From Belnapia arida (GTDB lineage: Bacteria; Pseudomonadota; Alphaproteobacteria; Acetobacterales; Acetobacteraceae): 64,000 nt of DNA. The notes under the pieces are model-generated. The model was not told the DNA's origin. It searched no databases and saw only the letters and a program-made list of their open reading frames with translations. Location of the stretch: NCBI RefSeq assembly GCF_016773205.1, contig NZ_JAETWB010000020.1, forward strand, positions 1 through 64,000. The letters run 5' to 3'. The number at the start of each line of letters is the position of its first letter. Position 1 is the first letter of the stretch. The translations under genes were made by a program, and so were the position numbers. Of this stretch, positions 42,896 to 51,778 are shown piece after piece.

Positions 42896-43782
42896 ACGAA
42901 CCTCCTGACCCTTCCCCCGATGGTGCGCTGCCGGGGCTGACCCTGGTGGCGACGCCGATCGGCAATCTCGGCGATCTCTCGCCCCGCGCGCTGGCCACGC
43001 TGCGCGGCGCCGATGCCGTGCTCTGCGAGGATACCAGGGTAACCGGCGCCATGCTGGCACGGCATGGTGTTTCGGTGACCCTGATCCCTCTGCACGAGCA
43101 CAACGAGGATGACCAGACCCCACGGGTGCTGGAGCGGCTGCGGGCGGGGGAGCGGATCGCCCTCGCCTCCGATGCGGGGACGCCGCTGGTCTCCGACCCT
43201 GGCTACCGGCTGGTGCGGGCGGCCATCGCGGCGGGGCTGAAGGTGGGCGCGGTGCCAGGGCCGAATGCGGCGGTGATGGCGCTGACGCTGTCCGGCCTGC
43301 CGCCGCATCCCTTTCTCTTCCACGGCTTCCTGCCGTCGAAGTCAGGGCCGCGGGCGGCGGAGATCGCGCGGCTGCGGGCGGCGGAGCGGGCCGGACTTAG
43401 CGCCAGCATCGTGTTCTACGAGGCGCCGCACCGGCTGGCGGAGACGCTGGCGGCGCTGGCGGAGGGGCTCGGGGGGGAGCGGCCGGCCGCGGTCGCGCGG
43501 GAGATGACGAAACGCTTCGAGGAGGTCAGGCGGGGCAGCCTCGCCGCGCTCGCCGGGCATTATGCGGCGGAGGCGGCGCGGGGGGAGATCGCGATCGTGA
43601 TCGGGCCGGCGCCGGAGGAGGCGACCGGCGAGGCGGAGCTGGACCGGGCGCTCCGCGATGCGCAGGCGGCGGGGATGAGCCTCCGGGACGCGGCGGCGGC
43701 GGTGGCGGCGGCGACGGGGCTGCCGCGGAAGCAGGTCTATCGGCGGGCGCTGGAGCTGGGAGGCGGCGATGGCGAAGGCTAA
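42880..43782 (+). CDS. rsmI: 16S rRNA (cytidine(1402)-2'-O)-methyltransferase RsmI
   Basis: 300 residues from a GTG at 42880. The tetrapyrrole-methylase fold is clear: LVATPIGNLGDLSPRAL, CEDTRVTG, SDAGTPLVSDPGY and VPGPNAAVMAL. It methylates the ribose of C1402 in 16S rRNA near the decoding site. The coding region overlaps the divergent LpoA-like gene by 16 bases and the downstream TPR gene by 14. Confidence 0.95.
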   Translation: MTEPANEPPDPSPDGALPGLTLVATPIGNLGDLSPRALATLRGADAVLCEDTRVTGAMLARHGVSVTLIPLHEHNEDDQTPRVLERLRAGERIALASDAGTPLVSDPGYRLVRAAIAAGLKVGAVPGPNAAVMALTLSGLPPHPFLFHGFLPSKSGPRAAEIARLRAAERAGLSASIVFYEAPHRLAETLAALAEGLGGERPAAVAREMTKRFEEVRRGSLAALAGHYAAEAARGEIAIVIGPAPEEATGEAELDRALRDAQAAGMSLRDAAAAVAAATGLPRKQVYRRALELGGGDGEG

Positions 43783-44632
43783 GGGCGGCAAGGCGGCCGT
43801 GGTGGCGCAGGAGCGCCGGGTGATGCGGGTGCTGGAGGATAGCACCACCGAGATCGACCATCAGGTCAACGGGGCGCAGGACATCGCCTTCGGCGCCATG
43901 GAGGCCACCGGCAAGGAGCGCCTGGCCCTTGCCGCCAAGGCATTGCAGGCCAGCCCGCTCTGCGTCGATGCCTGGGGCATCCTGGCGAGCGAGGCGCCGG
44001 AGGGGCTGTCCTTCACCCTGGAATTGTGGCGCCAGGCGGTGGCGGCGGGCGAGGTGTTCATCGGTCCCTGGCGGATGACGGCCTGGCGCGGCGAGTTCTG
44101 GTCCGTCATCGAGACCCGGCCCTATATGCGGGCGCGGCAGGGGCTCGCCTTCGAGCTGCGCCGGCAGGGGATGGTGGCGGAGGCGATCGACACGCTGCGC
44201 GGCACGCTGGCGCTGAACCCGAACGACAACCAGGGCCTGCGCTACATCCTGCTCGACTGGCTGCTGGAGGCCGATGCCCTGGCCGAAGCGGCGGCGCTGC
44301 ACCAGGCCTATGAGGAGGACAGCAGCGCGGCCTGGCATTACGGCGCGGTGCTGCTCGCCTTCCGCCAGGGTGGCGAGGCGAAGGCGGCGGAGGCGCTTCC
44401 GGCCGCGCTCGGGACCAACCCGCATGTGCCGGGGCTGCTGCTCGGGCGGGTGCCAATGCCGGCGGAGTCGCCGGAGTATTACAGCCCGGGCGATGCGGAT
44501 GAGGCGGCGGTCTATTGCAGGACCGGGGCGGCCGGCTGGCGGGCGGCACCGGGGGCGCTGGAATGGCTGGCGCGGGCGGTGCCGGGGGAGCCGACGGCGG
44601 CGCCAAAGCGCCGGGCGCGGGCCAAGGGTTAG
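43769..44632 (+). CDS. ST7-like tetratricopeptide-repeat protein
   Basis: 287 residues, almost all helical. The segment WRMTAWRGEFWSVIETRPYM and the LNPNDNQGLRYILLDWLLE repeat resemble ST7-type tetratricopeptide proteins in bacteria, which lack known catalytic activity. GGGAGG precedes the ATG at 43769. It overlaps rsmI by 14 bases, so translation is coupled. The usual rsmI neighbour yraN is absent here. It converges on hemW with the stop codons overlapping by four bases (TTAG). Confidence 0.82.
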   Translation: MAKAKGGKAAVVAQERRVMRVLEDSTTEIDHQVNGAQDIAFGAMEATGKERLALAAKALQASPLCVDAWGILASEAPEGLSFTLELWRQAVAAGEVFIGPWRMTAWRGEFWSVIETRPYMRARQGLAFELRRQGMVAEAIDTLRGTLALNPNDNQGLRYILLDWLLEADALAEAAALHQAYEEDSSAAWHYGAVLLAFRQGGEAKAAEALPAALGTNPHVPGLLLGRVPMPAESPEYYSPGDADEAAVYCRTGAAGWRAAPGALEWLARAVPGEPTAAPKRRARAKG

Positions 44633-45780
44633 CGCAGCAGGACGGGGAGCATGGCGTCGAGGCGCATGCGGCCCTCGTCCGTGGCGCGGAGGCGGCCGGC
44701 CCCGGTCCATTCGAGATAGCCTTCCTCGATGCAGGCGAGGAGCATCGCGGGGTCGAGCGCCTCGGCCAGCGGCAGGCTGCTGCGGGCCTCAATGCGGGCG
44801 GGGTCGATGCCCTCGGCGAGGCGGAGGCCCATCAGCAGGGCCTCGCGGGCGCGGTCGGCGGGGGTGAGTTCCTCCTCCTCGGCCGTGCCGTGGCCCTGCC
44901 GGGTGACGCGGGCGAGCCATTCCTCCGGCGCGCGGTGGCGGCGGGTGGCGATCATGGCGCCGTCCAGCAGCAGGCGCTGATGGGCGCCGGGGCCGATGCC
45001 GAGATAGTCGCCATAGCGCCAATAGGCGAGGTTGTGGCGGCTCTCGGCGCCGGGCTGCGCGTAGTTGGAGACCTCGTAGGGGGCGAGGGAGAAGCGCGCG
45101 GCCTCCTCCACCGTCGCCCAGTAGAGGCGGGCGGCCTCGTCCGGGTCGGGCAGGGCGAAGGCGCCGCGGGCATATTCCGTGGCGAAGCGCGTGCCGGGCT
45201 CGATGGTGAGCTGGTAGAGCGACAGGTGGTCGGCAGCCAAGGCGAGGGCCTGGCGAAGCTCGGCGCGCCAGGCGGCCTCGGGCTGGCCGGGGCGGGCATA
45301 GATCAGGTCGAAGCTGAGGCGGGGGAAGATGGCGCGGCTGGTCTCGAGCGCGGCCACCGCCTCCGCCGCGCTGTGCTCGCGGCCGAGGAAGCGGAGAGCC
45401 GCCGGGTCGAGCGCCTGAATGCCGAGGGAGAGGCGGTTGACGCCGGCGGCCCTGATCTCGGCGAGGCGTGCGGCCTCGACGCTGGTGGGGTTGGCTTCCA
45501 GCGTGACCTCGAGGTCGGGCGGGGCGGGAAAGAGGTCGCAGGCCTCCTCGACCAGGGCGGCGACGGTTTCGGGCGGCATCAGGCTCGGCGTGCCGCCGCC
45601 GAAGAAGATGCTGGCGAGCGGGCGGGGGCCGAGCCGTGCCGCCTCGTGCCGCAGCTCGCGCAGCAGGGCGCCGCGCCAGGCGGCCTGGTCGATCCCCTCG
45701 CGGACATGGCTGTTGAAGTCGCAATAGGGGCATTTGCGCAGGCAGAACGGCCAGTGGATGTAGAGCGCGAGGGGTTCCAT
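44629..45780 (-). CDS. hemW: Haem chaperone HemW (radical SAM, HemN-like)
   Basis: 383 residues from the ATG at 45780. The radical SAM cluster motif CLRKCPYC (Cys13, 17, 20) binds the 4Fe-4S cluster. GGGTPSLM and the LSLYQLTIEPGT segment are typical of HemW, a shorter HemN relative that binds haem rather than oxidising coproporphyrinogen. An in-frame ATG at 45846 would add 22 residues and overlap the divergent MAPEG start, so I chose 45780. Confidence 0.94.
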   Translation of the reverse strand: MEPLALYIHWPFCLRKCPYCDFNSHVREGIDQAAWRGALLRELRHEAARLGPRPLASIFFGGGTPSLMPPETVAALVEEACDLFPAPPDLEVTLEANPTSVEAARLAEIRAAGVNRLSLGIQALDPAALRFLGREHSAAEAVAALETSRAIFPRLSFDLIYARPGQPEAAWRAELRQALALAADHLSLYQLTIEPGTRFATEYARGAFALPDPDEAARLYWATVEEAARFSLAPYEVSNYAQPGAESRHNLAYWRYGDYLGIGPGAHQRLLLDGAMIATRRHRAPEEWLARVTRQGHGTAEEEELTPADRAREALLMGLRLAEGIDPARIEARSSLPLAEALDPAMLLACIEEGYLEWTGAGRLRATDEGRMRLDAMLPVLLR

Positions 45781-45844
45781 GATGGGCCCGATATGGCGAT
45801 GCGCGGGCGGCTTGTCGAACGCGGGGCCATGGGGGACCTCATTC

Positions 45845-46252
45845 ATGGCGCTTCCGGTCACGGCCCTCTATGCCGCGCTGCTCGGCCTGCTCTACGCGGC
45901 ATTGACCCTCCTGGTGGTGCGCGGGCGCTTCGGCAGCGGGGTGATGCTCGGCACCGGCGAGGACCGAGGGCTTCTCCGTGCGGTCCGGGCGCATGCGAAT
46001 TTCACCGAATACGTGCCGCTGATCCTGATCCTGATGGCGCTCGGCGAGGGGATGCGGCTGTCCTCGCTGCTGCTGCACCTGCTCGGGGCGGCGCTGGTCG
46101 TTGCGCGGGTGCTGCACGCCATCGGCATCAGCCGGGAGCCGGATGTCAGGCCGGCCCGGGGCGGCGGGGCGGTGCTGACGCTCCTGGTGCTGATCGCGGC
46201 CAGCGTCGCGGTGCTGGGGCGGGCGCTTACGGCGGCCCGCGTGTTGGGCTAG
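45845..46252 (+). CDS. MAPEG family membrane protein
   Basis: 135 residues with four membrane helices. GTGEDRGLLRAVRAHANFTEYVP is the glutathione-binding signature of the MAPEG family (microsomal glutathione transferases and relatives). It may conjugate glutathione at the membrane, though many bacterial members lack proven activity. It starts at ATG 45845, 64 bases from the divergent hemW start. Confidence 0.9.
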   Translation: MALPVTALYAALLGLLYAALTLLVVRGRFGSGVMLGTGEDRGLLRAVRAHANFTEYVPLILILMALGEGMRLSSLLLHLLGAALVVARVLHAIGISREPDVRPARGGGAVLTLLVLIAASVAVLGRALTAARVLG

Positions 46253-46281
46253 CCTCCCCCCTCCAACGAGGAGGAACGCCG

Positions 46282-46659
46282 ATGCCGAAGACCGTGAAGG
46301 ACATGGTCGCCGCCGCTAATGCCGCGGTGCCGCGGATCAGCGCCGCCGAGGCGCAGGCGCTGCATGCCAAGGGCGAGGCCGTGTTCATCGACCTGCGCGA
46401 GCCGGCCGAGATCGCCGCTTCCGGCAAGGTGCCGGGGGCGCTGGCGATCCCGCGCGGGCTGCTGGAGTTCCGCGTCGATCCGGAGAGCCCGGCGCGCGAC
46501 CCGGCGCTCGGCAAGCCCGTGGTCATCACCTATTGCGCCTCGGGCGGGCGCGCGGCGCTGGCCGGGCAGATGATGCAGGATCTCGGCTATGCCGATGTCC
46601 GCAACCTCGGCGGGTTCAAGGACTGGGCCGAAGGCGGCGGGCCGGTCGAGAAGGGCTGA
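46282..46659 (+). CDS. Rhodanese-like sulphurtransferase
   Basis: 125 residues, one rhodanese domain. The active-site loop is CASGGR with the catalytic Cys85. It likely transfers sulphane sulphur in the cytoplasm. GAGGAGG precedes the ATG. It is followed four bases later by a hydroxyacyl-CoA dehydrogenase gene. Confidence 0.92.
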   Translation: MPKTVKDMVAAANAAVPRISAAEAQALHAKGEAVFIDLREPAEIAASGKVPGALAIPRGLLEFRVDPESPARDPALGKPVVITYCASGGRAALAGQMMQDLGYADVRNLGGFKDWAEGGGPVEKG

Positions 46660-46663
46660 GGCG

Positions 46664-47587
46664 ATGCGGCCCGTCCGTCGCATCGCCGTCATCGGCGCCG
46701 GGACGATCGGCGCGAGCTGGGCCGCGTGGTTCCTCAGCCGTGGGCTGGAGGTGGTGGCGAGCGACCCCTCGCCAGGGGCGCCGGAGCTGATCCGGCGCAT
46801 GGTGGAGGGGGCCTGGCCCATCCTGCAGCAGCTCGGCGCGGCGCCGGGGGCCGATCCGGGGCGATGGTCCTTCGAGCCGGACCCGGTGAAGGCGGTCGCC
46901 GGCTGCGATGCGGTGCAGGAAAGCGCACCGGAGCGCTACGAGGTGAAGCAGCCCCTGCTGCGCGCCATCAGCGCGGCGCTGCCGGAGGATGCGCTGATCC
47001 TCTGCTCTTCCTCGGGCCTGCTGGTGAGCCGGCTGTCGGAGGGCTGCACGCATCCGGGGCGGGTTGTGATCGGGCATCCCTTCAACCCGCCGCACCTTAT
47101 CCCGCTGGTCGAGGTGGTCGGCGGCGGCACGGCGAGCGCGGAGGCGGTGCAAGCGGCGGTCGGGTTCTACCGCGGCATCGGCAAGCATCCGATCGTGCTG
47201 AACAAAGAGGTGCCGGGGCACCTGGCGAACCGCCTGCAGGCCGCGCTCTGGCGCGAGGCGGTGCACATGGTGGCGGAGGGCGTCGCCAGCGTCGCCGATG
47301 TGGATGCGGCGATCGCCCAGGGGCCCGGGCTACGCTGGGCACTGATGGGGCCGCATGCCACCTTCCACTTGGCGGGTGGCGAGGGCGGCTACGCGCATTT
47401 CATGCACCACCTGATGCCGGCGGTGACGAGTTGGTGGGAAAGCCTCGGCAACCCGGTGCTGACGCCGGAATTGCAGCGGGCGCTGATCGAGGGCGTCGCG
47501 CAGGAAACCGACGGACGGCCGATCCCCGCCCTGGCGGCGGAGCGGGATGCCGCGCTGGTGCGGCTGCTGGCCGCCAAGGCTGGCTGA
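46664..47587 (+). CDS. 3-hydroxyacyl-CoA dehydrogenase family protein (carnitine or gulonate dehydrogenase-like)
   Basis: 307 residues. GAGTIGASWAAWFLSRG is the NAD-binding Rossmann loop, and the GHPFNPPHLIPLVEVVGG segment and the EVPGHLANRLQ stretch are typical of the short hydroxyacyl-CoA/lambda-crystallin family. Members oxidise L-carnitine, L-gulonate or 3-hydroxyacyl compounds; the substrate cannot be set from sequence. It starts at ATG 46664 and ends at a bidirectional terminator. Confidence 0.88.
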   Translation: MRPVRRIAVIGAGTIGASWAAWFLSRGLEVVASDPSPGAPELIRRMVEGAWPILQQLGAAPGADPGRWSFEPDPVKAVAGCDAVQESAPERYEVKQPLLRAISAALPEDALILCSSSGLLVSRLSEGCTHPGRVVIGHPFNPPHLIPLVEVVGGGTASAEAVQAAVGFYRGIGKHPIVLNKEVPGHLANRLQAALWREAVHMVAEGVASVADVDAAIAQGPGLRWALMGPHATFHLAGGEGGYAHFMHHLMPAVTSWWESLGNPVLTPELQRALIEGVAQETDGRPIPALAAERDAALVRLLAAKAG

Positions 47588-47594
47588 GGCGGCA

Positions 47595-47623
47595 CCCGCG
47601 AGGCCGCGGCACGGCCTCGCGGG
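47595..47623. terminator. Bidirectional 12-bp hairpin terminator
   Basis: CCCGCGAGGCCG (47595-47606) pairs perfectly with CGGCCTCGCGGG (47612-47623) around a five-base loop. It sits between the convergent dehydrogenase and DUF3309 genes. The tail is GGTTGG, not a pure T run. Confidence 0.7.
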
Positions 47624-47629
47624 GGTTGG

Positions 47630-47785
47630 TCACAAGCGGCCGGTCAGGGCCATGACCAGCAGCACGATGACGATGATGCCAAGGATGCCGCTCGGGTAGT
47701 ATCCCCAGCCCGAGCTGTAGGGCCAGGTCGGCAGCACGCCCAGAAGCACCACGATCAGGATGATCAAAAGGATCGTTGAGTTCAT
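47630..47785 (-). CDS. DUF3309 family small membrane protein
   Basis: 51 residues, too short to be obvious in an ORF list but well matched to DUF3309: a first helix (STILLIILIVVLLGVLPTWP), a conserved WGYYPSG turn, and a second helix. The family is widespread in alphaproteobacteria and its role is unknown. A promoter of GAAAC-N16-CGTT type lies 41 bases upstream of the ATG, suggesting general stress control. Confidence 0.88.
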   Translation of the reverse strand: MNSTILLIILIVVLLGVLPTWPYSSGWGYYPSGILGIIVIVLLVMALTGRL

Positions 47786-47825
47786 CGCTTGCCCTCCGTC
47801 CGGCAGCGTGCCGGTGCGGAGAGCG

Positions 47826-47850
47826 AACGTTGGGACATGGGGCCGGTTTC
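47826..47850 (-). promoter_or_regulatory. Candidate EcfG-type promoter for DUF3309
   Basis: On the minus strand GAAAC (47846-47850) and CGTT (47826-47829) are spaced by 16 bases, one mismatch from the general stress consensus. The start codon lies 40 bases downstream. It is one of three such sites in the window. Confidence 0.5.
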
Positions 47851-47857
47851 GATCACG

Positions 47858-49177
47858 TCAACGCAGAAATTCCGGTGAGACGAGGTTCGGCAGCACCAGC
47901 ACGATCGAGGGGAAGAGGATGATCAGTGCCAGCACGCCGAGCATGGGCAGCAGCATGATGCAGGTGTCCTTCAGCGCATCGCCGACGCGCATGCCGGCGA
48001 CCGAGCAGGCGATCATCAAGCAGAGGCCGTAGGGCGGCGTCACCAGGCCGAAGGCCAGGGAGACGATGCCGATCATGGCGAAATGCACCGGGTCCATCCC
48101 GACGGCCTGGGTCAGCGGCTGGAGGATGGCACCGACGATGATGATGGCCGGGATGGCATCGAGGAAGCAGCCGACCACGAGGAAGACGGCGGCGATGAAG
48201 AAGCCGGTGCCGATCCGTCCCATCCCCCAGGCCTGCACGCCGGAGAGCAGGTATTCCGGGATCTGGTAGAAGGCGAGCAGCCAGCCGAAGGCCGAGGCGG
48301 TGCCGACGCAGAAAAGGGTGATGCCGGCCAGCCGCCCGGTCTCGCCGAGCGCGTTCACCAGGCCGCGCCAATCCATCTCCCGATAGACCAGCAGCGAGAG
48401 GACGCCTGCATAGAGCACGGCGACGCAGGCACTTTCCGTCGCGGTGAACCAGCCGAAGATCTTGCCGCCGATGATGATGAGCGGCGTCAGCAGGGCCGGG
48501 ATGGAGACGAGGAAGGCCTGGCCGATCTGCCCCAGCGTCGCGCGCGGATAGGTCGGGTAGCCGCGCGCCTTCGCATAGGCGTGGACGGTGCCCATCTGCA
48601 CAATGGCGATCAGCGCACCGGGGATGACGCCGGCGAGGAAGAGCGCGCCGATCGAGACGGTCAGCACGCCGCCCCAGACGATCATCAGGATGGAGGGCGG
48701 GATGATGACGGCGAGCACCGCGGAGACAGCGGTGATGGCGACGGAGAAGCTGTCGTCATAGCCCTCCTTCCGCTGCGCCTCGATGAAGATCTTGGACTGG
48801 GACGCGGCATCCGCCGTGCTGCTGCCCGAGATGCCGGCGAAGAAGAAGGAGAGCACGACGTTGATCTGTGCGAGGCCGCCGGGGAAATGCCCGACGAGCG
48901 AGCGCGAGAGGGTCATCAGCCGGTCGGTGATGCCGCCGATGTTCATCAGGTTGGCGGTCAGCAGGAAGAAGGGGACGGCCAGCAGGATGAAGGAATTGTA
49001 GGCGTTGAAGGTCTCCTGCGCGAGCATCATGGGCGACAGCCGCGGCTCGACCAGCAGGATCGGCAGGCAGGCGAGGCCGAGCGAGACGGCGACGGGGACG
49101 CGCAGCACCAGCAGCGTGAAGAAGATGCCGAAGAGGATGGCGGCCGCGCTGCCGGCGTCGAGGACATTGCCGCCCAT
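47858..49177 (-). CDS. TRAP transporter large permease (DctM type)
   Basis: 439 residues, a normal length, with about 12 hydrophobic helices and the ISGSSTADAASQSKI segment of the DctM family. It moves the solute with sodium across the inner membrane. It starts at ATG 49177, overlapping the small-permease stop by one base. The solute, probably an organic acid, is unknown. Confidence 0.93.
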   Translation of the reverse strand: MGGNVLDAGSAAAILFGIFFTLLVLRVPVAVSLGLACLPILLVEPRLSPMMLAQETFNAYNSFILLAVPFFLLTANLMNIGGITDRLMTLSRSLVGHFPGGLAQINVVLSFFFAGISGSSTADAASQSKIFIEAQRKEGYDDSFSVAITAVSAVLAVIIPPSILMIVWGGVLTVSIGALFLAGVIPGALIAIVQMGTVHAYAKARGYPTYPRATLGQIGQAFLVSIPALLTPLIIIGGKIFGWFTATESACVAVLYAGVLSLLVYREMDWRGLVNALGETGRLAGITLFCVGTASAFGWLLAFYQIPEYLLSGVQAWGMGRIGTGFFIAAVFLVVGCFLDAIPAIIIVGAILQPLTQAVGMDPVHFAMIGIVSLAFGLVTPPYGLCLMIACSVAGMRVGDALKDTCIMLLPMLGVLALIILFPSIVLVLPNLVSPEFLR

Positions 49178-49698
49178 CACGCGCGGCCCTCCCCGGTGGC
49201 CCGCAGCACGGCAAGCGCGTTCAGCATCCGCTCCGCCTCGAAGAGCAGCCAGACGGCGCCGGCGATGGGCCAGGCGGCATGGATGATCCAGAGCGGCAGT
49301 TCCGCCAGTTCGCTGATGCGGTAGATGGCGAACTCCGTGAACTCCCAGCCCCACCAGAGGAAGACGAAGGCGAAGAGCAGGACGAAGCTGCCGGCAATCA
49401 GCTCGACCCGCGCCTCGCCGACGGTCGAGAGGCGGGGGAAGACGTCGACGACGAAATGCGTGCCCTCGCGGACGGCCAGCATGGCGCCGAGCATCACCGC
49501 ATAGACCAGGCAAAAGCGTGCCAGCTCCTCCGTCCAGATATAGGCGGGGATGAGGGGCGTGTAGCGGGAGAGGATCTGCAAGGTCACCGGGATGATGAGG
49601 ATGGCGACGCTCAGTATCAGCAGGAAGGCGATGAGGCTGGCGAGCGCGTCGTTGACGCGGCGCAGCATGGCCGGCGCGCCGGGGGATGTGGTCGGCAT
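49177..49698 (-). CDS. TRAP transporter small permease (DctQ type)
   Basis: 173 residues with four membrane helices. The segment IWTEELARFCLVYAVMLGA is the conserved DctQ helix. It pairs with the DctM-type permease, whose start overlaps its stop by one base. It lies 51 bases after the binding-protein gene, in the standard order P-Q-M. Confidence 0.92.
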   Translation of the reverse strand: MPTTSPGAPAMLRRVNDALASLIAFLLILSVAILIIPVTLQILSRYTPLIPAYIWTEELARFCLVYAVMLGAMLAVREGTHFVVDVFPRLSTVGEARVELIAGSFVLLFAFVFLWWGWEFTEFAIYRISELAELPLWIIHAAWPIAGAVWLLFEAERMLNALAVLRATGEGRA

Positions 49699-49749
49699 GG
49701 GGAGTCCTTGCAGGCGGCGCCGGGGGCAGGCCCGGCGCCGCGGCCTTGA

Positions 49750-50742
49750 TCAGGCCGTGAGGGCGTTGATGCGGTTGAGGATGCCCTCGGCATCGATCTC
49801 GCGTGCATAGGTGGCCATCACCGGGTCGACCAGGCGCTTCATCTCGGCGCGGTCGGTGAACTCGACCCGGTGCAGGCGGCCGGCCTTCTCAAGCGTCTCG
49901 AGGATCTGGCTGTCGGCGCCGGCCTCCGCGGTGCGGTGGAAGGCGCTGGCTTCCTTACCAGCCCGCCTGATGGCGGCCTGGAGGTCGTTCGGCAGCTTCG
50001 AGAGGGTCTGCACCGAGACGCAGAGCGGGCGGATGGTGATGGCGTGCTGCGTCATGGAGAGCTGGGGTGCCACCTCGTAGAAGCGCATCTGCTCGACGCC
50101 GGCCGCCTCGTTCTCGCCGCCGTCGATGACGTTGTTCTGGATGGCGTTGTAGATCTCGTTATAGGCGATGACGGTCGGCGACATGCCGATGGCTGAGAAG
50201 GTGCGGGACCAGATGGGCGCGCCCTGGACGCGGACCTTGAGGCCCTTCAGCGCGGCGAGGTTGGTCACGCGCTTGTTGAAGAAGATGTTGCGCACGCCGC
50301 CGCCGCCGTAGCCGATCATCGCCACGCGGGCGCGCTTCTCGACCTCGTCGGCGACGGGCTTGAACATGTCCTGGTCTAGCACCGCATTCCAATGGGCGAC
50401 GTCGCGGAACAGGAAGGGCGCGTCGACGAAGGGGGCGGCCTTGGAGAAGGTCGACATGTGGGCGGGGGAGACGATGGCGTAGTCCACCGCCCGGCCCTGC
50501 GCCATGTACTCGAAATACTGCTTCTCGAGGCCGAGCGACGAGTTCTTGTGCAGCACGAAGTTGATCGGCTTGCCGTAATACTGCTTCACCAGTTCCTCGA
50601 ACCGGACGAGCGCCTTGGTATAGGGGTGCTCGTCACCGAACTGGGAGGCGCCGTTCAGGGTGATGGTGCCCTGGGCGCGGACCGGGACGGCGAGGAGGGC
50701 AGGCGCAGCGAGGGCCGCGCCGAACAAGGACCTGCGGTGCAT
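49750..50742 (-). CDS. TRAP transporter solute-binding protein (DctP type)
   Basis: 330 residues. A signal peptide starts MHRRSLFGAALAAPALLAVP; the RR is Tat-like. The mature part has the conserved arginine region KVRVQGAPIWSRTF that binds a carboxylate, and YNEIYNAIQNNVIDGGENE. It delivers the solute to the permease pair downstream. A GGGAGAAAAGA ribosome site precedes the ATG. The ligand is probably a carboxylic acid. Confidence 0.93.
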   Translation of the reverse strand: MHRRSLFGAALAAPALLAVPVRAQGTITLNGASQFGDEHPYTKALVRFEELVKQYYGKPINFVLHKNSSLGLEKQYFEYMAQGRAVDYAIVSPAHMSTFSKAAPFVDAPFLFRDVAHWNAVLDQDMFKPVADEVEKRARVAMIGYGGGGVRNIFFNKRVTNLAALKGLKVRVQGAPIWSRTFSAIGMSPTVIAYNEIYNAIQNNVIDGGENEAAGVEQMRFYEVAPQLSMTQHAITIRPLCVSVQTLSKLPNDLQAAIRRAGKEASAFHRTAEAGADSQILETLEKAGRLHRVEFTDRAEMKRLVDPVMATYAREIDAEGILNRINALTA

Positions 50743-50832
50743 TCTTTTCTCCCTTGGACGGCCGGCTTCGCGCCGGACTCTGGAGGGGAGATTAAGCGCA
50801 GATAATCCGGAGTGGGAACAGCCCCCGGCCGC

Positions 50833-51498
50833 TCAGCCGAGATGCCGGGCGAGGAAGGCCAACGTCCGTTCCTGGGCCTTCGCGGCATCGGCCGGGACGT
50901 AGCTGCCGCGCTCCTCGCAGCCGAAGCCGTGGCCGGCGCCCGGATAGACGAAGACCTCGACGCCGGGCTGGGCGGCGCGGATGGCCTCCAAATCCGCGAG
51001 CGGGATGGAGGCGTCGGTCTCGCCGAAATGCAGTTGCACGGGGCAGGCCGGCTGCTCCGCCTTCGCCGCGGCGATGCCGCCGCCATACCAGCCGACACTG
51101 GCGGCGAAGGCGCTGCTGCGCGTCGCCCCGTGCCAGGCGACGGTGCCGCCCCAGCAATAGCCGACGATGCCGCGCCGGGCCAGGCGCGGCAGGGCGGCGG
51201 CGGCGGCCAGGATGTCGAGCAGGGTCTTGCCGGCATCGATAGTGCCGCGCAGGTCGCGGCCGCGGGCGACATCGGCGGCCTCGTAGCCGAGTTCGACGCC
51301 GCGCTCGGTGCGGTCGAACAGGGTGGGGCAGACGACGGCGTAGCCTTCCCTGGCGAAATCGTCGCAGACCCGGCGCATGTGGCGGTTCACGCCGAAGATC
51401 TCCTGGACGACGACCAGGCCGCGCGCCGCATCGGCCGGGCCGGCGGTATAGGCGCCAAGGACGTGGCCGTCGGCTGCGGTGAGCTCGATGGTCGGCAT
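50833..51498 (-). CDS. Dienelactone hydrolase family protein
   Basis: 221 residues, an alpha/beta hydrolase. The catalytic triad is Cys115 (GYCWGG), Asp162 (GETDASIP) and His190 (PGAGHGFGC), the DLH arrangement. It may open lactones or cleave esters. No catechol-pathway neighbours are seen, so it may act on another substrate. It diverges from the DUF4169 gene. Confidence 0.93.
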   Translation of the reverse strand: MPTIELTAADGHVLGAYTAGPADAARGLVVVQEIFGVNRHMRRVCDDFAREGYAVVCPTLFDRTERGVELGYEAADVARGRDLRGTIDAGKTLLDILAAAAALPRLARRGIVGYCWGGTVAWHGATRSSAFAASVGWYGGGIAAAKAEQPACPVQLHFGETDASIPLADLEAIRAAQPGVEVFVYPGAGHGFGCEERGSYVPADAAKAQERTLAFLARHLG

Positions 51499-51542
51499 GG
51501 ATGGACCCTCCCCTTCTGGGCTGCTGCCTCTATGCTGCGGGG

Positions 51543-51740
51543 ATGGGCGAGATCGTCAACCTGAAGCAGGTGAAGAAACGGCAGGCGCGCGAGCGGGCCT
51601 CGGCCGAGGCGGCGGTAAACCGCGCGAAGCATGGCCGGACGGCGGCCGAGAAGGCCAATGACCGGCGGGCCGAGGCGCGGCGGCAGGCATTGCTCGATGG
51701 CGCACAGCGGGAGGCGGAGGCTTGCCAGGAGGAAGGTTGA
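51543..51740 (+). CDS. DUF4169 family protein
   Basis: 65 residues, highly charged and likely all helical: IVNLKQVKKRQARERASAEA is the family hallmark. Function is unknown. The ATG at 51543 has a weak GGGG site. It lies 38 bases before the small lipoprotein gene. Confidence 0.88.
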   Translation: MGEIVNLKQVKKRQARERASAEAAVNRAKHGRTAAEKANDRRAEARRQALLDGAQREAEACQEEG

Positions 51741-51778
51741 GGGTTTTCCTCGCGCAACGCCACGACCTGAGGATCCGC

